DNA of 64,000 nucleotides from [Mycobacterium] fortunisiensis (GTDB lineage: Bacteria > Actinomycetota > Actinomycetes > Mycobacteriales > Mycobacteriaceae). Positions 42,078 to 51,430 of this stretch are shown here, in pieces; the stretch's first letter is position 1; each line of letters begins with the position of its first letter. Made by a program: the position numbers and the translations under genes. The notes below the pieces were generated by a model. The model saw nothing but the letters and a program-made list of their open reading frames with translations, did no database searches and had not been told where the DNA came from. The DNA lies in assembly GCF_019050325.1 (NCBI RefSeq), contig NZ_VOMB01000019.1, positions 122,120 through 186,119 of the forward strand. Reading direction: 5' to 3'.

Positions 42078-44687
42078 ATGGGCGCTCAGGACATGGTTCG
42101 GGTGCGGGGCGCGCGTGAGCACAATCTGCGGAACGTCGATGTGGAGGTTCCGCGCGATGCCTTGGTCGCGTTCACCGGGGTGTCGGGTTCGGGCAAGTCC
42201 TCCCTGGCCTTCGGCACCCTGTTCGCCGAGTCCCAGCGCCGGTACCTGGAATCCGTCGCACCGTATGCGCGTCGCCTGATCGACCAGGTGGGCGTGCCGG
42301 ACGTGGATTCCATCGAAGGCATGCCGCCGGCCGTCGCACTGCGACAACAGCGAGGCGCCACCAGCACGCGGTCGTCGGTCGGCAGTGTGACGACCCTGTC
42401 GAGCCTGATCCGCATGCTCTACTCACGCGCGGGAAATTACCCGGCAAACCAGCCGATGCTCTTCGCCGAAGACTTCTCCCCCAACACACCTCAGGGGGCC
42501 TGCCCGACCTGCCATGGCATGGGCCGCGTGTACGAGGTGACCGAAGCGCTCATGGTGCCGGACCCGACACTGACGATCCGTGAGCGCGCCGTCGCCTCGT
42601 GGCCACCGGCCTGGTACGGCCAGAACCTGCGCGACATCCTGGTCTCGCTCGGTTACGACGTCGACGTCCCGTGGAAAACGTTGCCGCGCAAGGACCGCGA
42701 CTGGATCCTGTTCACCGAGGAACGCCCTACGGTGCCGGTCTATGCCGGCCTCACCCCGAAGGAAACCCGGCGTGCCATCAAGGACGACTGGGAACCCAGC
42801 TACCAGGGCACCTTCATCGGTGCGCGTCGATACGTGCTCGACACCTTCGCCACCACCAAGAGCGCCGGCGTCAAGAAGCGAGTCGCACAGTTCGTCGGAA
42901 GCGGCCCGTGCCCGGCGTGCCACGGAAAACGACTGAAACCCGAGGCACTCTCGGTGACGTTCGAGGGTCTCGACATCGCCGCACTGTCCCGGCTCACGTT
43001 GGATCAACTCGCGGCCCTCTGCAGTACCGTGCTCGGTCCACGGTGGGGGCCGGCCACGTCCGGTGCGGTACTCGACGAAAAGGCTCGCAAGTCGGCTGTC
43101 GAGGCGCGGGTCGCAGCGGGTGGAGCCGCTCATGTCGCCGCACCGGACGTTCGGCAGACACCCAACATGTCAGCCGAAAAGCGGGCTGCGGCACAGCGAT
43201 TGGTGGCGGATCTGCAAGAGAGATTGCAGCCGCTCATCGATCTGGGGCTGGGGTATCTCTCCCTCGCCCGCAGCACACCGACGCTGTCGGGCGGCGAGTT
43301 GCAGCGCGTCCGGCTCGCCACGCAGCTGTCGTCTCAGCTGTTCGGCGTCGTCTACGTCCTCGACGAGCCCTCGGCCGGTCTGCATCCCCGCGACCGCGAC
43401 GCGTTGCGTGACATCCTGCAGCGACTCAAGCGCAGCGGCAACAGCGTCTTCGTGGTGGAGCACTCGCTCGATGTCATCGCCGCCGCCGACTGGCTGGTCG
43501 ATATCGGGCCTGGCGCCGGGGAGGACGGCGGCCAGATCCTCTACAGCGGGCCACCGGCCGGCCTGGCCGACGTCGCTGAATCCGTCACGCGCCGTTACCT
43601 GTTCGATGCGGGCGCACGTACCGGCCCGCGCACGCCGCGCGACCGCAACGACTGGCTGGAGCTTGCCGGCGTGCGGCGCAACAACCTGCACGACATCTCG
43701 GTGTCGGTCCCCTTGCGATGCCTCACCGCGGTGACCGGCGTATCCGGATCGGGCAAATCGAGCCTGGTCGCGCACGCGCTCGCCGAGATCGTCGGCGATC
43801 ACCTGGGTCGCCCCGTCCGGTTCGACGACCCCGGTGACGACGACCTCCTCGCCGAGGCCGCGCCGCCCGCCTCGGGTGAAGTCGTCGGCGACATCCGCGG
43901 TGTACGCCGGATCGTGTGCATCGACCAAAAGCCGATCGGCCGCACCCCGCGGTCCAACGTCGCCACCTACACCGGGGTGTTCGACCACATCCGCCGACGG
44001 TTCGCCGAAACTCCCGAGGCGCAGAAACGCGGCTACAAACCCGGAAGATTCTCGTTCAACGTCGCCGGCGGACGCTGCCCCACCTGCGAAGGCGAGGGGT
44101 GGGTGATGGTCGAGCTGCTGTTCCTGCCCAGCGTCTACAGTCCGTGCCCGGACTGCCACGGAACCCGGTACAACCCCGAGACGCTCGAGATCCGCTGGCG
44201 CGGACGCAACATCGCCGAGGTGCTGGAACTCAGCACCTCGGCCGCCCGTGACTTCTTCGACGGCGAGCCCGACATCCTCCGCGCATTGGAGGCCCTCGGC
44301 GATGTCGGGCTGGGCTATCTGCGGCTCGGACAGCCGGCCACCGAACTGTCCGGCGGCGAGGCGCAGCGGGTCAAACTCGCCGGCGAACTGCAGCGCGCGC
44401 ACCGAGGCGACACGCTCTATCTGCTGGACGAGCCCACCGCAGGTCTGCACCCCGCCGACACCGACCGGCTGCTCGCCCACCTGCACCGGCTCGTCGATGC
44501 CGGCAACACCGTGGTGGCCGCCGAGCTGGACATGCGGGTGGTCGCCCAGGCGGACCACGTCATCGACCTGGGGCCCGGGGCCGGCGCCGCCGGTGGGCGG
44601 ATCGTCGCCACCGGCACCCCGACCGAGATTGCCGAGTGCTCTGACAGCGCCACCGCCGCCTACCTCGCCGCGGCACTCGGGGCATAA
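42078..44687 (+). CDS. UvrA-like ATPase lacking the UvrB-binding domain (UvrA2 type)
   Basis: 869 aa from ATG 42078, with CAGGAGG upstream. Two ABC halves: Walker A GVSGSGKSS at residues 34-42 and a second GVSGSGKSS in the C-terminal half, signatures TLSGGELQRVRLA and ELSGGEAQRVKLA, and Walker B VYVLDEPSAGLH and LYLLDEPTAGLH. Zinc-binding CPTCHG, CPACHG, CPTCEG and CPDCHG are present. The approximately 120-residue segment that canonical UvrA has between the Q-loop and FxFNxPxGACPxC is missing here: YSRAGNYPANQPMLFAEDF runs straight into GACPTCHG. That segment binds UvrB, so this is a UvrA2-like protein; such proteins occur in stress or drug resistance. Confidence 0.85.
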   Translation: MGAQDMVRVRGAREHNLRNVDVEVPRDALVAFTGVSGSGKSSLAFGTLFAESQRRYLESVAPYARRLIDQVGVPDVDSIEGMPPAVALRQQRGATSTRSSVGSVTTLSSLIRMLYSRAGNYPANQPMLFAEDFSPNTPQGACPTCHGMGRVYEVTEALMVPDPTLTIRERAVASWPPAWYGQNLRDILVSLGYDVDVPWKTLPRKDRDWILFTEERPTVPVYAGLTPKETRRAIKDDWEPSYQGTFIGARRYVLDTFATTKSAGVKKRVAQFVGSGPCPACHGKRLKPEALSVTFEGLDIAALSRLTLDQLAALCSTVLGPRWGPATSGAVLDEKARKSAVEARVAAGGAAHVAAPDVRQTPNMSAEKRAAAQRLVADLQERLQPLIDLGLGYLSLARSTPTLSGGELQRVRLATQLSSQLFGVVYVLDEPSAGLHPRDRDALRDILQRLKRSGNSVFVVEHSLDVIAAADWLVDIGPGAGEDGGQILYSGPPAGLADVAESVTRRYLFDAGARTGPRTPRDRNDWLELAGVRRNNLHDISVSVPLRCLTAVTGVSGSGKSSLVAHALAEIVGDHLGRPVRFDDPGDDDLLAEAAPPASGEVVGDIRGVRRIVCIDQKPIGRTPRSNVATYTGVFDHIRRRFAETPEAQKRGYKPGRFSFNVAGGRCPTCEGEGWVMVELLFLPSVYSPCPDCHGTRYNPETLEIRWRGRNIAEVLELSTSAARDFFDGEPDILRALEALGDVGLGYLRLGQPATELSGGEAQRVKLAGELQRAHRGDTLYLLDEPTAGLHPADTDRLLAHLHRLVDAGNTVVAAELDMRVVAQADHVIDLGPGAGAAGGRIVATGTPTEIAECSDSATAAYLAAALGA

Positions 44688-44689
44688 AA

Positions 44690-44713
44690 AAACCGCCTGC
44701 GAACAGGCGGTTT
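44690..44713. terminator. Bidirectional hairpin terminator between uvrA-like and tRNA-Pro
   Basis: AAACCGCCTG-CGAA-CAGGCGGTTT, a 10-bp perfect stem with an A-run on the left and T-run on the right, so it can terminate both the plus-strand UvrA-like transcript and the minus-strand tRNA. Confidence 0.8.
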
Positions 44714-44719
44714 AGTGTG

Positions 44720-44793
<74 letters not shown>

Positions 44794-44873
44794 CGTGCTT
44801 CCGGCTTGCACCGGCAGCGAGTCGAAAGCTTACCGTAGAGGTCCGGTTTCGCCCCAATCGCTCCCCCCGCGCG

Positions 44874-45815
44874 TCACCGCGCGGCCGCGTCGGGCTCGTC
44901 CGCCAGCTGTTCCTCGGCCGGCTCCTCGGGCTCAAGCTCGGTGGGCAGGTATTCCGGTGCCCGGGACACCCGCCAGGCGTAGAGCACCAGCCCCGCCCAG
45001 ACCACCACGATCGTGACGTAGACGGCCGTGGAGGCCGCGCCGTGGATGTCGAAGTACTTGAGCAGCTTCTGGGCGTTGGTCAGCACGATCACGCCGCCCA
45101 CCGCGGTGCCCAACAACGCGGGGCTGATCTTGGACACCAGCCAGGCCGCCAGCGGTGCGGCCAGCACGCCACCCGCTGCCAGACCGGCCACCACCGGGAG
45201 GTTGTCCAAGAAGTCCTGCCGAAGGCCCACCACGAACCCCAGCGACGCCGACACCGCGACCAGGAACTCCGAGGCGCTGACCGACCCGATCACGGTGCGT
45301 GGTGCCGCCTTGCCGCGCGAGAGCAGCGTGCTGGTGGTGATCGGCCCCCAACCGCCGCCACCGGAGGCGTCGATGAAGCCACCGAGCAGCCCCAGCGGGG
45401 TGAGGAACTTCGCGGTGTGCGGTGTGCCGCCGGCGCGGAAGGCGGGCGGCGTCCGCAGCGAGAACCGCAGCAGCACATACACACCGATGGCCAGCAGGAT
45501 CGCCGCCATCAACGGTGCGGCATCCTCGGTCGACAGCGACGACAGCACGGTGGCGCCCAGGAAGGCACCGACCGCCCCGGGCGCACCGAGCTTGAGCACG
45601 ATCTGCCAGTCGATGTTCTTGAACCGCCAATGCGACAGGCCCGAGGCCAGCGTGGTGCCCACTTCCGCCAGGTGCACCGCGGCGCTGGCCTGCGCCGAGG
45701 CCACCCCGCTGAGTACCAGCAGGGTCGAGGCGGTGACACCGAAGGCCATCCCGAGCGCACCGTCGACCAACTGGGCTCCGAGGCCGACGAGCGTGAAGAT
45801 CAGAAGCGAACGCAT
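44874..45815 (-). CDS. TauE/SafE family membrane permease, first copy
   Basis: 313 aa. About eight hydrophobic segments. The characteristic family features are an N-terminal GLGAQLVDGALGMAFGVTAST, HLAEVGTTLASG and the mirrored second half GGFIDASGGGGWGPITTSTLL. The C terminus is charged and Glu-rich. TauE/SafE proteins export sulfite or organosulfonates, or move other anions. It lies 63 nt after a 36-codon ORF and 80 nt before the tRNA-Pro gene, all on the minus strand, with a second permease of the family upstream. Confidence 0.8.
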   Translation of the reverse strand: MRSLLIFTLVGLGAQLVDGALGMAFGVTASTLLVLSGVASAQASAAVHLAEVGTTLASGLSHWRFKNIDWQIVLKLGAPGAVGAFLGATVLSSLSTEDAAPLMAAILLAIGVYVLLRFSLRTPPAFRAGGTPHTAKFLTPLGLLGGFIDASGGGGWGPITTSTLLSRGKAAPRTVIGSVSASEFLVAVSASLGFVVGLRQDFLDNLPVVAGLAAGGVLAAPLAAWLVSKISPALLGTAVGGVIVLTNAQKLLKYFDIHGAASTAVYVTIVVVWAGLVLYAWRVSRAPEYLPTELEPEEPAEEQLADEPDAAAR

Positions 45816-45878
45816 ACGGTTCGGCTGCTTTCGATTGTGGTCACCGACCAGGCGACCCGACGGAAGATGGGCGCGTAT

Positions 45879-45989
45879 CTACCGGCGCGCGCGACACCAC
45901 TCGTCGAAAGCCATCAGCCGACGCGAGGGCCAGAAGGGCTCAAGAGCAGCCAGAGCAGACGGCGCGGTGCGGTAGGCGAGTTCAGCCAC
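45879..45989 (-). CDS. Short ORF (36 aa) with good ribosome site upstream of the SafE gene
   Basis: GTG start at 45989, preceded by AGGAAGGGG on the minus strand; stop TAG at 45881-45879. It encodes 36 residues starting MAELAYRTAPS and ending FDEWCRARR, with three Trp/Phe-rich hydrophobic positions and one Cys. The codon choice is GC-rich and in keeping with its neighbours. It lies between two permease genes of one family. It may be a real small protein or a regulatory leader peptide. Too short for statistical support. Confidence 0.5.
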   Translation of the reverse strand: MAELAYRTAPSALAALEPFWPSRRLMAFDEWCRARR

Positions 45990-46007
45990 CGGTCACCCCT
46001 TCCTGCT

Positions 46008-46019
46008 CGACAGTTGTCG
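46008..46019. promoter_or_regulatory. Dyad before the 36-codon ORF
   Basis: CGACA-GT-TGTCG, 5-bp arms around a 2-nt spacer, lying just upstream of the ORF's ribosome site. Candidate operator for the downstream sORF-permease unit. Confidence 0.35.
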
Positions 46020-46043
46020 TGACTTTACCTGAGCCCTCGGACG

Positions 46044-46058
46044 GGGCCGGTGCGGCCC
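46044..46058 (-). terminator. Hairpin at the end of the second SafE gene
   Basis: GGGCCG-GTG-CGGCCC, a 6-bp GC stem with a 3-nt loop that begins at the stop codon of the upstream permease on the minus strand. No U-tract is visible; weak terminator or pause site. Confidence 0.4.
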
Positions 46059-46840
46059 TACAGGCTGAGCAGCCGGTAGAGCCCGATCAGGCCCACCACC
46101 ACGATCACGGCGCGCAGCGCGTTCGGCGACAGCCGCCGGCCGTAGTGCGCACCGAGGAACCCACCGATCAGCGACCCGACCGCGATCAGCCCCGCGGCCA
46201 CCCAGCTGATCCGGTCGAACGCCACGATGGTGTAGGCCACCGCCGCCACCACGTTCACCAGCAACGACAGCAGGTTCTTGGCGGCGTTCATGCGCTGGAT
46301 CGACTCGGGCAGCAGCGCGCCCATCACGGCGATGAGCAGGATGCCCTGCGCCGCGGTGAAATAGCCGCCGTAGACGCCGACGGCGAAGGTGCCGAGTACC
46401 AATACCGCCATCCGGCGCGAGCTGACGTGGTCGGCGGACTGCCCCGACGCCTCGGCGCGTCGCCGCGCCCAGGCCTGGATGCGCGGCCCGACGACGACCA
46501 GGATCAGCGCCAAGATCAACAGCACCGGCACCACCGCGACGAACACCTTTTCCGGCAGGTGCAGCAGCAGCCAGGACCCCAGCCCGGCGCCGATCAGCGA
46601 GCCGGGGATCTGCCAGCGCAGCCGCTTCCACTGGCCCCGCAGCTCGCGGCGGTAACCCCAGGTGCCCGACACCCCACCGGCGACCAGGCCGACGGCATTC
46701 GACATGGTCGAGGTGACCGGTGGAATCCCCAGCGTCACCAGGGTGGGGAACGTGATCAGGGTGCCGGACCCGACGATGGCGTTGATCGCGCCCGCGCCGA
46801 CACCGGCCAGCGCGATGAGGATCATGTGGGTGACCGACAT
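46058..46840 (-). CDS. TauE/SafE family membrane permease, second copy
   Basis: 260 aa from ATG 46840 (AGGGTGG precedes it at good distance); GTG 46849 has no ribosome site. Eight or so membrane helices in two halves: GVGAGAINAIVGSGTLITFPTLVTLGIPP in the first and GGYFTAAQGILLIAVMGALLPES in the second. It differs from the copy downstream in sequence, so they are distant paralogues rather than a recent duplication. A strong inverted repeat separates it from der. Confidence 0.8.
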   Translation of the reverse strand: MSVTHMILIALAGVGAGAINAIVGSGTLITFPTLVTLGIPPVTSTMSNAVGLVAGGVSGTWGYRRELRGQWKRLRWQIPGSLIGAGLGSWLLLHLPEKVFVAVVPVLLILALILVVVGPRIQAWARRRAEASGQSADHVSSRRMAVLVLGTFAVGVYGGYFTAAQGILLIAVMGALLPESIQRMNAAKNLLSLLVNVVAAVAYTIVAFDRISWVAAGLIAVGSLIGGFLGAHYGRRLSPNALRAVIVVVGLIGLYRLLSL

Positions 46841-46859
46841 TCGGGCCACCCTATCGGCC

Positions 46860-46910
46860 CGATTTGTGTGCGTTCAGCGGCGCCTACCGCCGCTGCACGC
46901 ACACAAATCG
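46860..46910. repeat. 23-bp near-perfect inverted repeat between SafE2 and der
   Basis: Left arm 46860-46882 and right arm 46888-46910 are complementary over 23 bp with one mismatch, around the loop CCTAC. The arms begin CGATTTGTGTGCG and end CGCACACAAATCG. It lies 4 nt after the der stop. It would act as terminator of the der operon in either orientation; such GTGTGCG palindromes may recur as intergenic elements. Confidence 0.7.
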
Positions 46911-46914
46911 CGGG

Positions 46915-48336
46915 CTATCGGCGCCGCTTGGGTGCGCCGCGCTTCTCCCGGACCCGGACGTTGATCTTCACCGGGCTGCCGTCGAAACCGAACTGCTCAC
47001 GCAACCGGCGCTCCAGGAACCGGCGGTAGCCGGCCTCCAGGAATCCGGAAGTGAACAGCACGAAGGTCGGCGGCCGGGTGGCGGCCTGGGTGGCGAACAG
47101 GATCTTGGGCTGCTTGCCGCCACGCACCGGCGGCGGCGTCGCGGCCACCACCTCTTTGAGGAAGTTGTTGAGCTGCCCGGTGGAGATGCGTTTGTCCCAG
47201 GACGCCAGCGATGTCTCCAGGGCCGGCACCAGCTTCTGCACCGCCCGGCCGGTCATCGCCGAGATGTTGACCCGCGGCGCCCACTGCACCTGCACCAGTT
47301 CCCGGTCGATCTCTTTGTCCAACAGATAGCGCCGGTCCTCGTCGACCAGATCCCATTTGTTGAACGCGATGACCAGTGCCCGCCCGGCCTCGATCACCAT
47401 CGACAGCACCCGCAGGTCCTGCTCGGTCAGCGGCTGGGAAGCATCGATCAGCATGATCGCGACCTCGGCCGCATCGATCGCGCCGTGGGTGCGCACCGAG
47501 GCGTAGAACTCGTGGCCGCTGGCCTGGCCGACCTTGCGGCGCAGCCCTGCGGTGTCGACGAATCGCCAAGTCTTGCCGCCCAATTCGATCAGCGAGTCAA
47601 CCGGGTCGACGGTCGTCCCTGCGACGTCGTGCACCACCGAGCGTTCGTCGCCGGCCAGCCGGTTCAACAGCGAACTCTTCCCGACATTCGGCTTGCCCAC
47701 CAGCGCCACCCGGCGTGGTCCGCCGGCGCCGGCCCCACCCACCTCGGACACCTCGGGCAGCTTTTCCATCACGGTGTCGAGCAGGTCGGCCACGCCGCGG
47801 CCGTGCATGGCGCTGATCGAGTGCGGCTCACCGATGCCCAGTGACCACAGCGCCGCGGCATCGGACTCACCGCGCTGGGTGTCAACCTTGTTGGCCGCCA
47901 GGAAAACCGGCTTGCCCGACTTGCGCAGCATCCGTGCCGCGGCCTCGTCGGCCGACGTCGCTCCGACGACTGCGTCGACCACCAGGATGATCGCGTCGGC
48001 GGTGCGCATCGCCACCAGCGCCTGGTCGGCGACAAGCTGCTGCAACCCCTTGGCGTCGGGTTCCCATCCCCCGGTGTCCTGCACCATGAATCGGCGGCCG
48101 AGCCAGTTCGCGTCATAGGACACCCGGTCTCGGGTCACCCCGGGGATGTCCTGCACGACGGCCTCGCGACGACCCAGGATCCGGTTCACCAGAGTCGATT
48201 TGCCGACGTTGGGCCGGCCGACGACGGCCACCACCGGCGGTGGCGCCGCGGCCTCCTCGAGAACCTCGGCGACCTCGTCGCTGAGTTCCCAGTCGCTCTC
48301 GTCCGACCAGGTACCGTCACCGTCCGAGGCAGTCAT
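46915..48336 (-). CDS. der: Ribosome-associated GTPase Der (EngA)
   Basis: 473 aa. Two G domains in tandem: [18 protein letters not shown] near residue 38 and [18 protein letters not shown] near residue 210, with DTGGWE, DTAGLR and NKWD/NKVD motifs, and a C-terminal KH-like domain ending in a basic tail ([11 protein letters not shown]). Role: assembly of the 50S ribosomal subunit. Typical lengths are near 460. Last gene of a long minus-strand operon; its start overlaps the cmk stop by 4 nt. Confidence 0.97.
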   Translation of the reverse strand: MTASDGDGTWSDESDWELSDEVAEVLEEAAAPPPVVAVVGRPNVGKSTLVNRILGRREAVVQDIPGVTRDRVSYDANWLGRRFMVQDTGGWEPDAKGLQQLVADQALVAMRTADAIILVVDAVVGATSADEAAARMLRKSGKPVFLAANKVDTQRGESDAAALWSLGIGEPHSISAMHGRGVADLLDTVMEKLPEVSEVGGAGAGGPRRVALVGKPNVGKSSLLNRLAGDERSVVHDVAGTTVDPVDSLIELGGKTWRFVDTAGLRRKVGQASGHEFYASVRTHGAIDAAEVAIMLIDASQPLTEQDLRVLSMVIEAGRALVIAFNKWDLVDEDRRYLLDKEIDRELVQVQWAPRVNISAMTGRAVQKLVPALETSLASWDKRISTGQLNNFLKEVVAATPPPVRGGKQPKILFATQAATRPPTFVLFTSGFLEAGYRRFLERRLREQFGFDGSPVKINVRVREKRGAPKRRR

Positions 48337-49019
48337 CGCCGCACCCCTGCCTGCTGTGTCGCCAGGTCGAGAAGGTATGCCACAACCTGTGTTTGGTCCA
48401 TGTCGCTGGTGTCGACCACCAACGCGTCCTCGGCGGCCCGCAGCGGCGATACCGCCCGGGTCGAGTCCAGGTGGTCGCGGCGCTGCACGTCGGCCAGCAC
48501 CGTCGCGTAGTCGTCGGGCAGTCCGCTCGCGATGTTCTGGGCATTGCGGCGCCGGGCCCGCTCCTCGGCCGAAGCCGTGAGGAAGATCTTGACGTCGGCC
48601 TTGGGCAGTACCACGGTGCCGATGTCGCGCCCTTCGACCACCACACGGCCGCCCGAGGCGGCCAGCTCGCGCTGCAGCTCGACCAGCCGGGCCCGCACCG
48701 CGGGCACCGCCGAGACCGCCGAGACCGCCCGGGTCACCTCATCACCGCGGATCTCGGTCGAAACGTCTTCACCGGCAAGGTAAGCGCGGTCCTCGGAAGG
48801 GTCCGAGCCCACGCCCACGACCGCGGTCGACGCCGCCGCGTCGATCGCCTCGGCATCGTCGAGGGCGGCCCCCGAACGCAGCACCGCCAGCGTGACGATG
48901 CGGTACATCGCGCCGGTGTCCAGGTAGCTTGCGCCCAGAGCTTTCGCCAAACCCCTTGACACCGAGGACTTTCCGGTCCCGGCCGGTCCATCGACCGCCA
49001 CCACCAGAGATCCGCTCAC
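48333..49019 (-). CDS. cmk: Cytidylate kinase
   Basis: 228 aa. P-loop [22 protein letters not shown] at the start, CMP-binding YLDTGAMYR, and [32 protein letters not shown] with the GRDIGT and ARRR motifs. It phosphorylates CMP and dCMP with ATP. Overlaps der by 4 nt, and the pseudouridine synthase gene upstream overlaps by 4 nt. Confidence 0.97.
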   Translation of the reverse strand: MSGSLVVAVDGPAGTGKSSVSRGLAKALGASYLDTGAMYRIVTLAVLRSGAALDDAEAIDAAASTAVVGVGSDPSEDRAYLAGEDVSTEIRGDEVTRAVSAVSAVPAVRARLVELQRELAASGGRVVVEGRDIGTVVLPKADVKIFLTASAEERARRRNAQNIASGLPDDYATVLADVQRRDHLDSTRAVSPLRAAEDALVVDTSDMDQTQVVAYLLDLATQQAGVRR

Positions 49020-49759
49020 ATTCCCACCGCCTGATAGAGCTCACCGATTTCCTTGCGGCTGAGCGCTCTGATGCTGCCCGGCCGCTGGTCCCCCAGCGCC
49101 ACCGAGCCGATGTCGGTGCGGACCAGCTCCTGCACCGGGAAATCCACTGCGGCCAGCATGCGTCGCACGATGCGGTTGCGGCCCTCGTGCAAGGTGACCT
49201 TCACCAGGGTCTTGCCCGGCACCGTGTCCACCACCGCGAAGTCATCGACGTGGGCCGGCCCGTCGTCCAGTTCGACACCGGCACGCAGCTTCTTGCCCAG
49301 CCCGCGTGGCACCGTGCCCACCACGGTGGCCACATAGGTCTTGGGGATCTCGTAGGACGGGTGCATCAACCGGTGGGCGAGCTCGCCGTCGTTGGTCAGC
49401 AACAGCAGCCCCTCGGTGTCGGCGTCCAGTCGGCCGACGTGGAACAACTTCTTGTTGCCCCGGACCCGATGCTCGACCAGATCGCCGACACAAGGCCGGC
49501 CACGTTCGTCGGACATCGTCGACAGCATGCCGCGCGGCTTGTTGATCGCCAGGTACACCAGGGTCTCGTCGAGCACCACCCGCGAACCGTCCACCCGGAT
49601 CTCGGCGGTCCCCGGGTCGACCCGGGTGCCCAGCTCGGTCACCAACCGGCCATCGACCTCCACGCGCCCGTCGGTGATCATCCGTTCGGCCACCCGCCGT
49701 GAGGCAATTCCGGCCTGCGACAACACTTTTTGTAGTCGCACACCACTTTCGTCAGCCAT
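49016..49759 (-). CDS. RsuA/RluB-type 23S rRNA pseudouridine synthase
   Basis: 247 aa from ATG 49759; the extra upstream codons overlap scpB. N-terminal S4 RNA-binding domain ([31 protein letters not shown]), then the synthase domain with [27 protein letters not shown], where Asp of GRLD is catalytic, and [13 protein letters not shown]. The family isomerises uridine in rRNA; RluB for 23S rRNA is the most likely member. Between cmk and scpB in the conserved operon. Confidence 0.9.
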   Translation of the reverse strand: MADESGVRLQKVLSQAGIASRRVAERMITDGRVEVDGRLVTELGTRVDPGTAEIRVDGSRVVLDETLVYLAINKPRGMLSTMSDERGRPCVGDLVEHRVRGNKKLFHVGRLDADTEGLLLLTNDGELAHRLMHPSYEIPKTYVATVVGTVPRGLGKKLRAGVELDDGPAHVDDFAVVDTVPGKTLVKVTLHEGRNRIVRRMLAAVDFPVQELVRTDIGSVALGDQRPGSIRALSRKEIGELYQAVGM

Positions 49760-49760
49760 G

Positions 49761-50528
49761 TCAGTCCTTGTCCACGTCGAAGGCCGGCGACTGGCCACTG
49801 CTGGATGAGCCACCGTTGAGTTTGGCGAAACGCGGCTCATCGCCGAGGGATTCGCTCAGATCGTCGATCACGTCGACATCGGGCAGCAGCGGCGCGATGT
49901 CGGGCAGATCCGACAGCGAAGTCAACCCGAGGCGCTCCAGGAACAGCTCGGTGGTGGCGAATGCCACTGCCCCGGAGTCCGGATCGGTGCCGGCTTCGGT
50001 GATGAGGCCGCGGGCCAGCAGAGTGCGCATCACCGCGTCCACGTTGACGCCGCGCACCGCACTCACCCGGGCCCGGGTCACCGGCTGCCGGTAGGCCACC
50101 ACCGCCAGGGTTTCCAGCGCGGCGCGGGTCAGCTTGGACCGGGCACCGTCGAGCAGGAGCCGCTCGACGTACGGCGCGTAGCGCGCCCGGGTGTACATCC
50201 GCCAGCCGCCGGCGGCCTCACGCAGGTCGATGCCGCTGTCGCGGACCTCGAACTCTTCGGACATCAAGCGCAGCTTGGCCATCACCCGGTAGGCAGGCTG
50301 GTCGGTGGCCGAGGCCAGCGCGTCGACCGTCACGGGCGTGTCCACCACCAGCAGCAACGCTTCGAGCACCGCGCCCAGTTGATCGTCGTCGAGCTCACTG
50401 TCGTCGAGGTCACCGTCGTCGAGATCGGGAACCGTCGCCACGTCGATGCCCAGTTCGTCTCCGACCGGGTTCGCTGAACCCGGGGCATCATCGGACTGAA
50501 CTCCGGAATCGGAGATCTCGTCAGTCAT
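49761..50528 (-). CDS. scpB: Segregation and condensation protein B
   Basis: 255 aa. N-terminal Asp/Glu-rich region (VPDLDDGDLDDSELDDDQLG) then winged-helix repeats: ALLLVVDTPVTVDALASATDQPAYRVMAKL and TRAALETLAVVAYRQPVTRARVSAVRGVNVDAVMRTLLARGLI. ScpB binds ScpA and SMC in the condensin complex. The acidic extension is longer than in many bacteria. 8 nt after scpA and 1 nt before the pseudouridine synthase. Confidence 0.93.
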   Translation of the reverse strand: MTDEISDSGVQSDDAPGSANPVGDELGIDVATVPDLDDGDLDDSELDDDQLGAVLEALLLVVDTPVTVDALASATDQPAYRVMAKLRLMSEEFEVRDSGIDLREAAGGWRMYTRARYAPYVERLLLDGARSKLTRAALETLAVVAYRQPVTRARVSAVRGVNVDAVMRTLLARGLITEAGTDPDSGAVAFATTELFLERLGLTSLSDLPDIAPLLPDVDVIDDLSESLGDEPRFAKLNGGSSSSGQSPAFDVDKD

Positions 50529-50536
50529 TGTTCTCG

Positions 50537-51430
50537 CTATTCTTCCGCATCAGCGGTTGCCAGATGTTCGCTGGTCGGCCGATCTCCGGTCCACGAAACC
50601 TGGAGCACTCCAAGCGGTTCTGGTTGCTCGAATGCTACCGCCTTGGCCCGGAAGAGTTCGAGCAGCGCCAGGAAGCGCCCGACGATCTGGAGTCCGTCGG
50701 TACATTCGGCCACCAGTTCAGCGAATGTGGCCCACTCACCGATACCGCGCTGTTCCAGCAGCGCGATGATCCGATGCGCCTGCTCGGGCACCGACACCTT
50801 GGGCGCGTGGATGTGGTCGGTACCCACCGTGGGCACCGGTCGCGGGGTGAAGGCGGCCGCCGCGATCTCGGCGAACTTGGCAGCATCGACACCCAACATC
50901 ACCTCGGGCAGCAGGTCGGTGTAGCGGTCCTCCAGCGACACCGCCCGCGGATAGCTGCGCAGCGCGGCAGCCTCCAGTTCGGCGAACATCAGGGCGACGT
51001 TCTTGAAGGCCCGGTACTGCAGCAGCCGCGCGAACAACAGGTCACGGACTTCGAGCAGGGCGAGGTCTTCTTCGTCGTGAACTTCGCCCGAGGGCAGCAA
51101 CCGGGCCGCCTTCAGATCCAGCAACGTGGCCGCGATCACCAGAAACGCCGTGGTCTCATCGAGTTCCAGCCGGGCGCCGATCTCCTTGGTGTAGGCGATG
51201 AAATCGTCGGTCACCTGGTGCAACGCCACTTCGGTGACGTCGAGCCGATGCGCGAAGATCAGCTGCAGCAACAGGTCGAACGGGCCTTCGAAGTTGGTCA
51301 GCCGGACCTGGAATCGGGTCTGCTCGTCCGCGGTGGTCCGGTGATCGGGAGCGGCCTGGGGGTCGGGAGATTCAGCCCCGGCCGCAGCATCGGCACCGTC
51401 GGTGGTCGGGGTGTTCAGGACATCGTTCAC
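50537..51430 (-). CDS. scpA: Segregation and condensation protein A
   Basis: 297 aa. An Ala/Asp/Pro-rich N-terminal 35 residues precede FQVRLTNFEGPFDLLLQLIFAHRLDVTEVALHQVTDDFIAYT, the hallmark N-terminal helical domain of kleisin ScpA that binds SMC. C-terminal winged helix closes the ring with the other SMC head. Its ATG overlaps the parA-like stop by 4 nt, so the partition ATPase and condensin genes are translationally coupled. Confidence 0.93.
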   Translation of the reverse strand: MNDVLNTPTTDGADAAAGAESPDPQAAPDHRTTADEQTRFQVRLTNFEGPFDLLLQLIFAHRLDVTEVALHQVTDDFIAYTKEIGARLELDETTAFLVIAATLLDLKAARLLPSGEVHDEEDLALLEVRDLLFARLLQYRAFKNVALMFAELEAAALRSYPRAVSLEDRYTDLLPEVMLGVDAAKFAEIAAAAFTPRPVPTVGTDHIHAPKVSVPEQAHRIIALLEQRGIGEWATFAELVAECTDGLQIVGRFLALLELFRAKAVAFEQPEPLGVLQVSWTGDRPTSEHLATADAEE

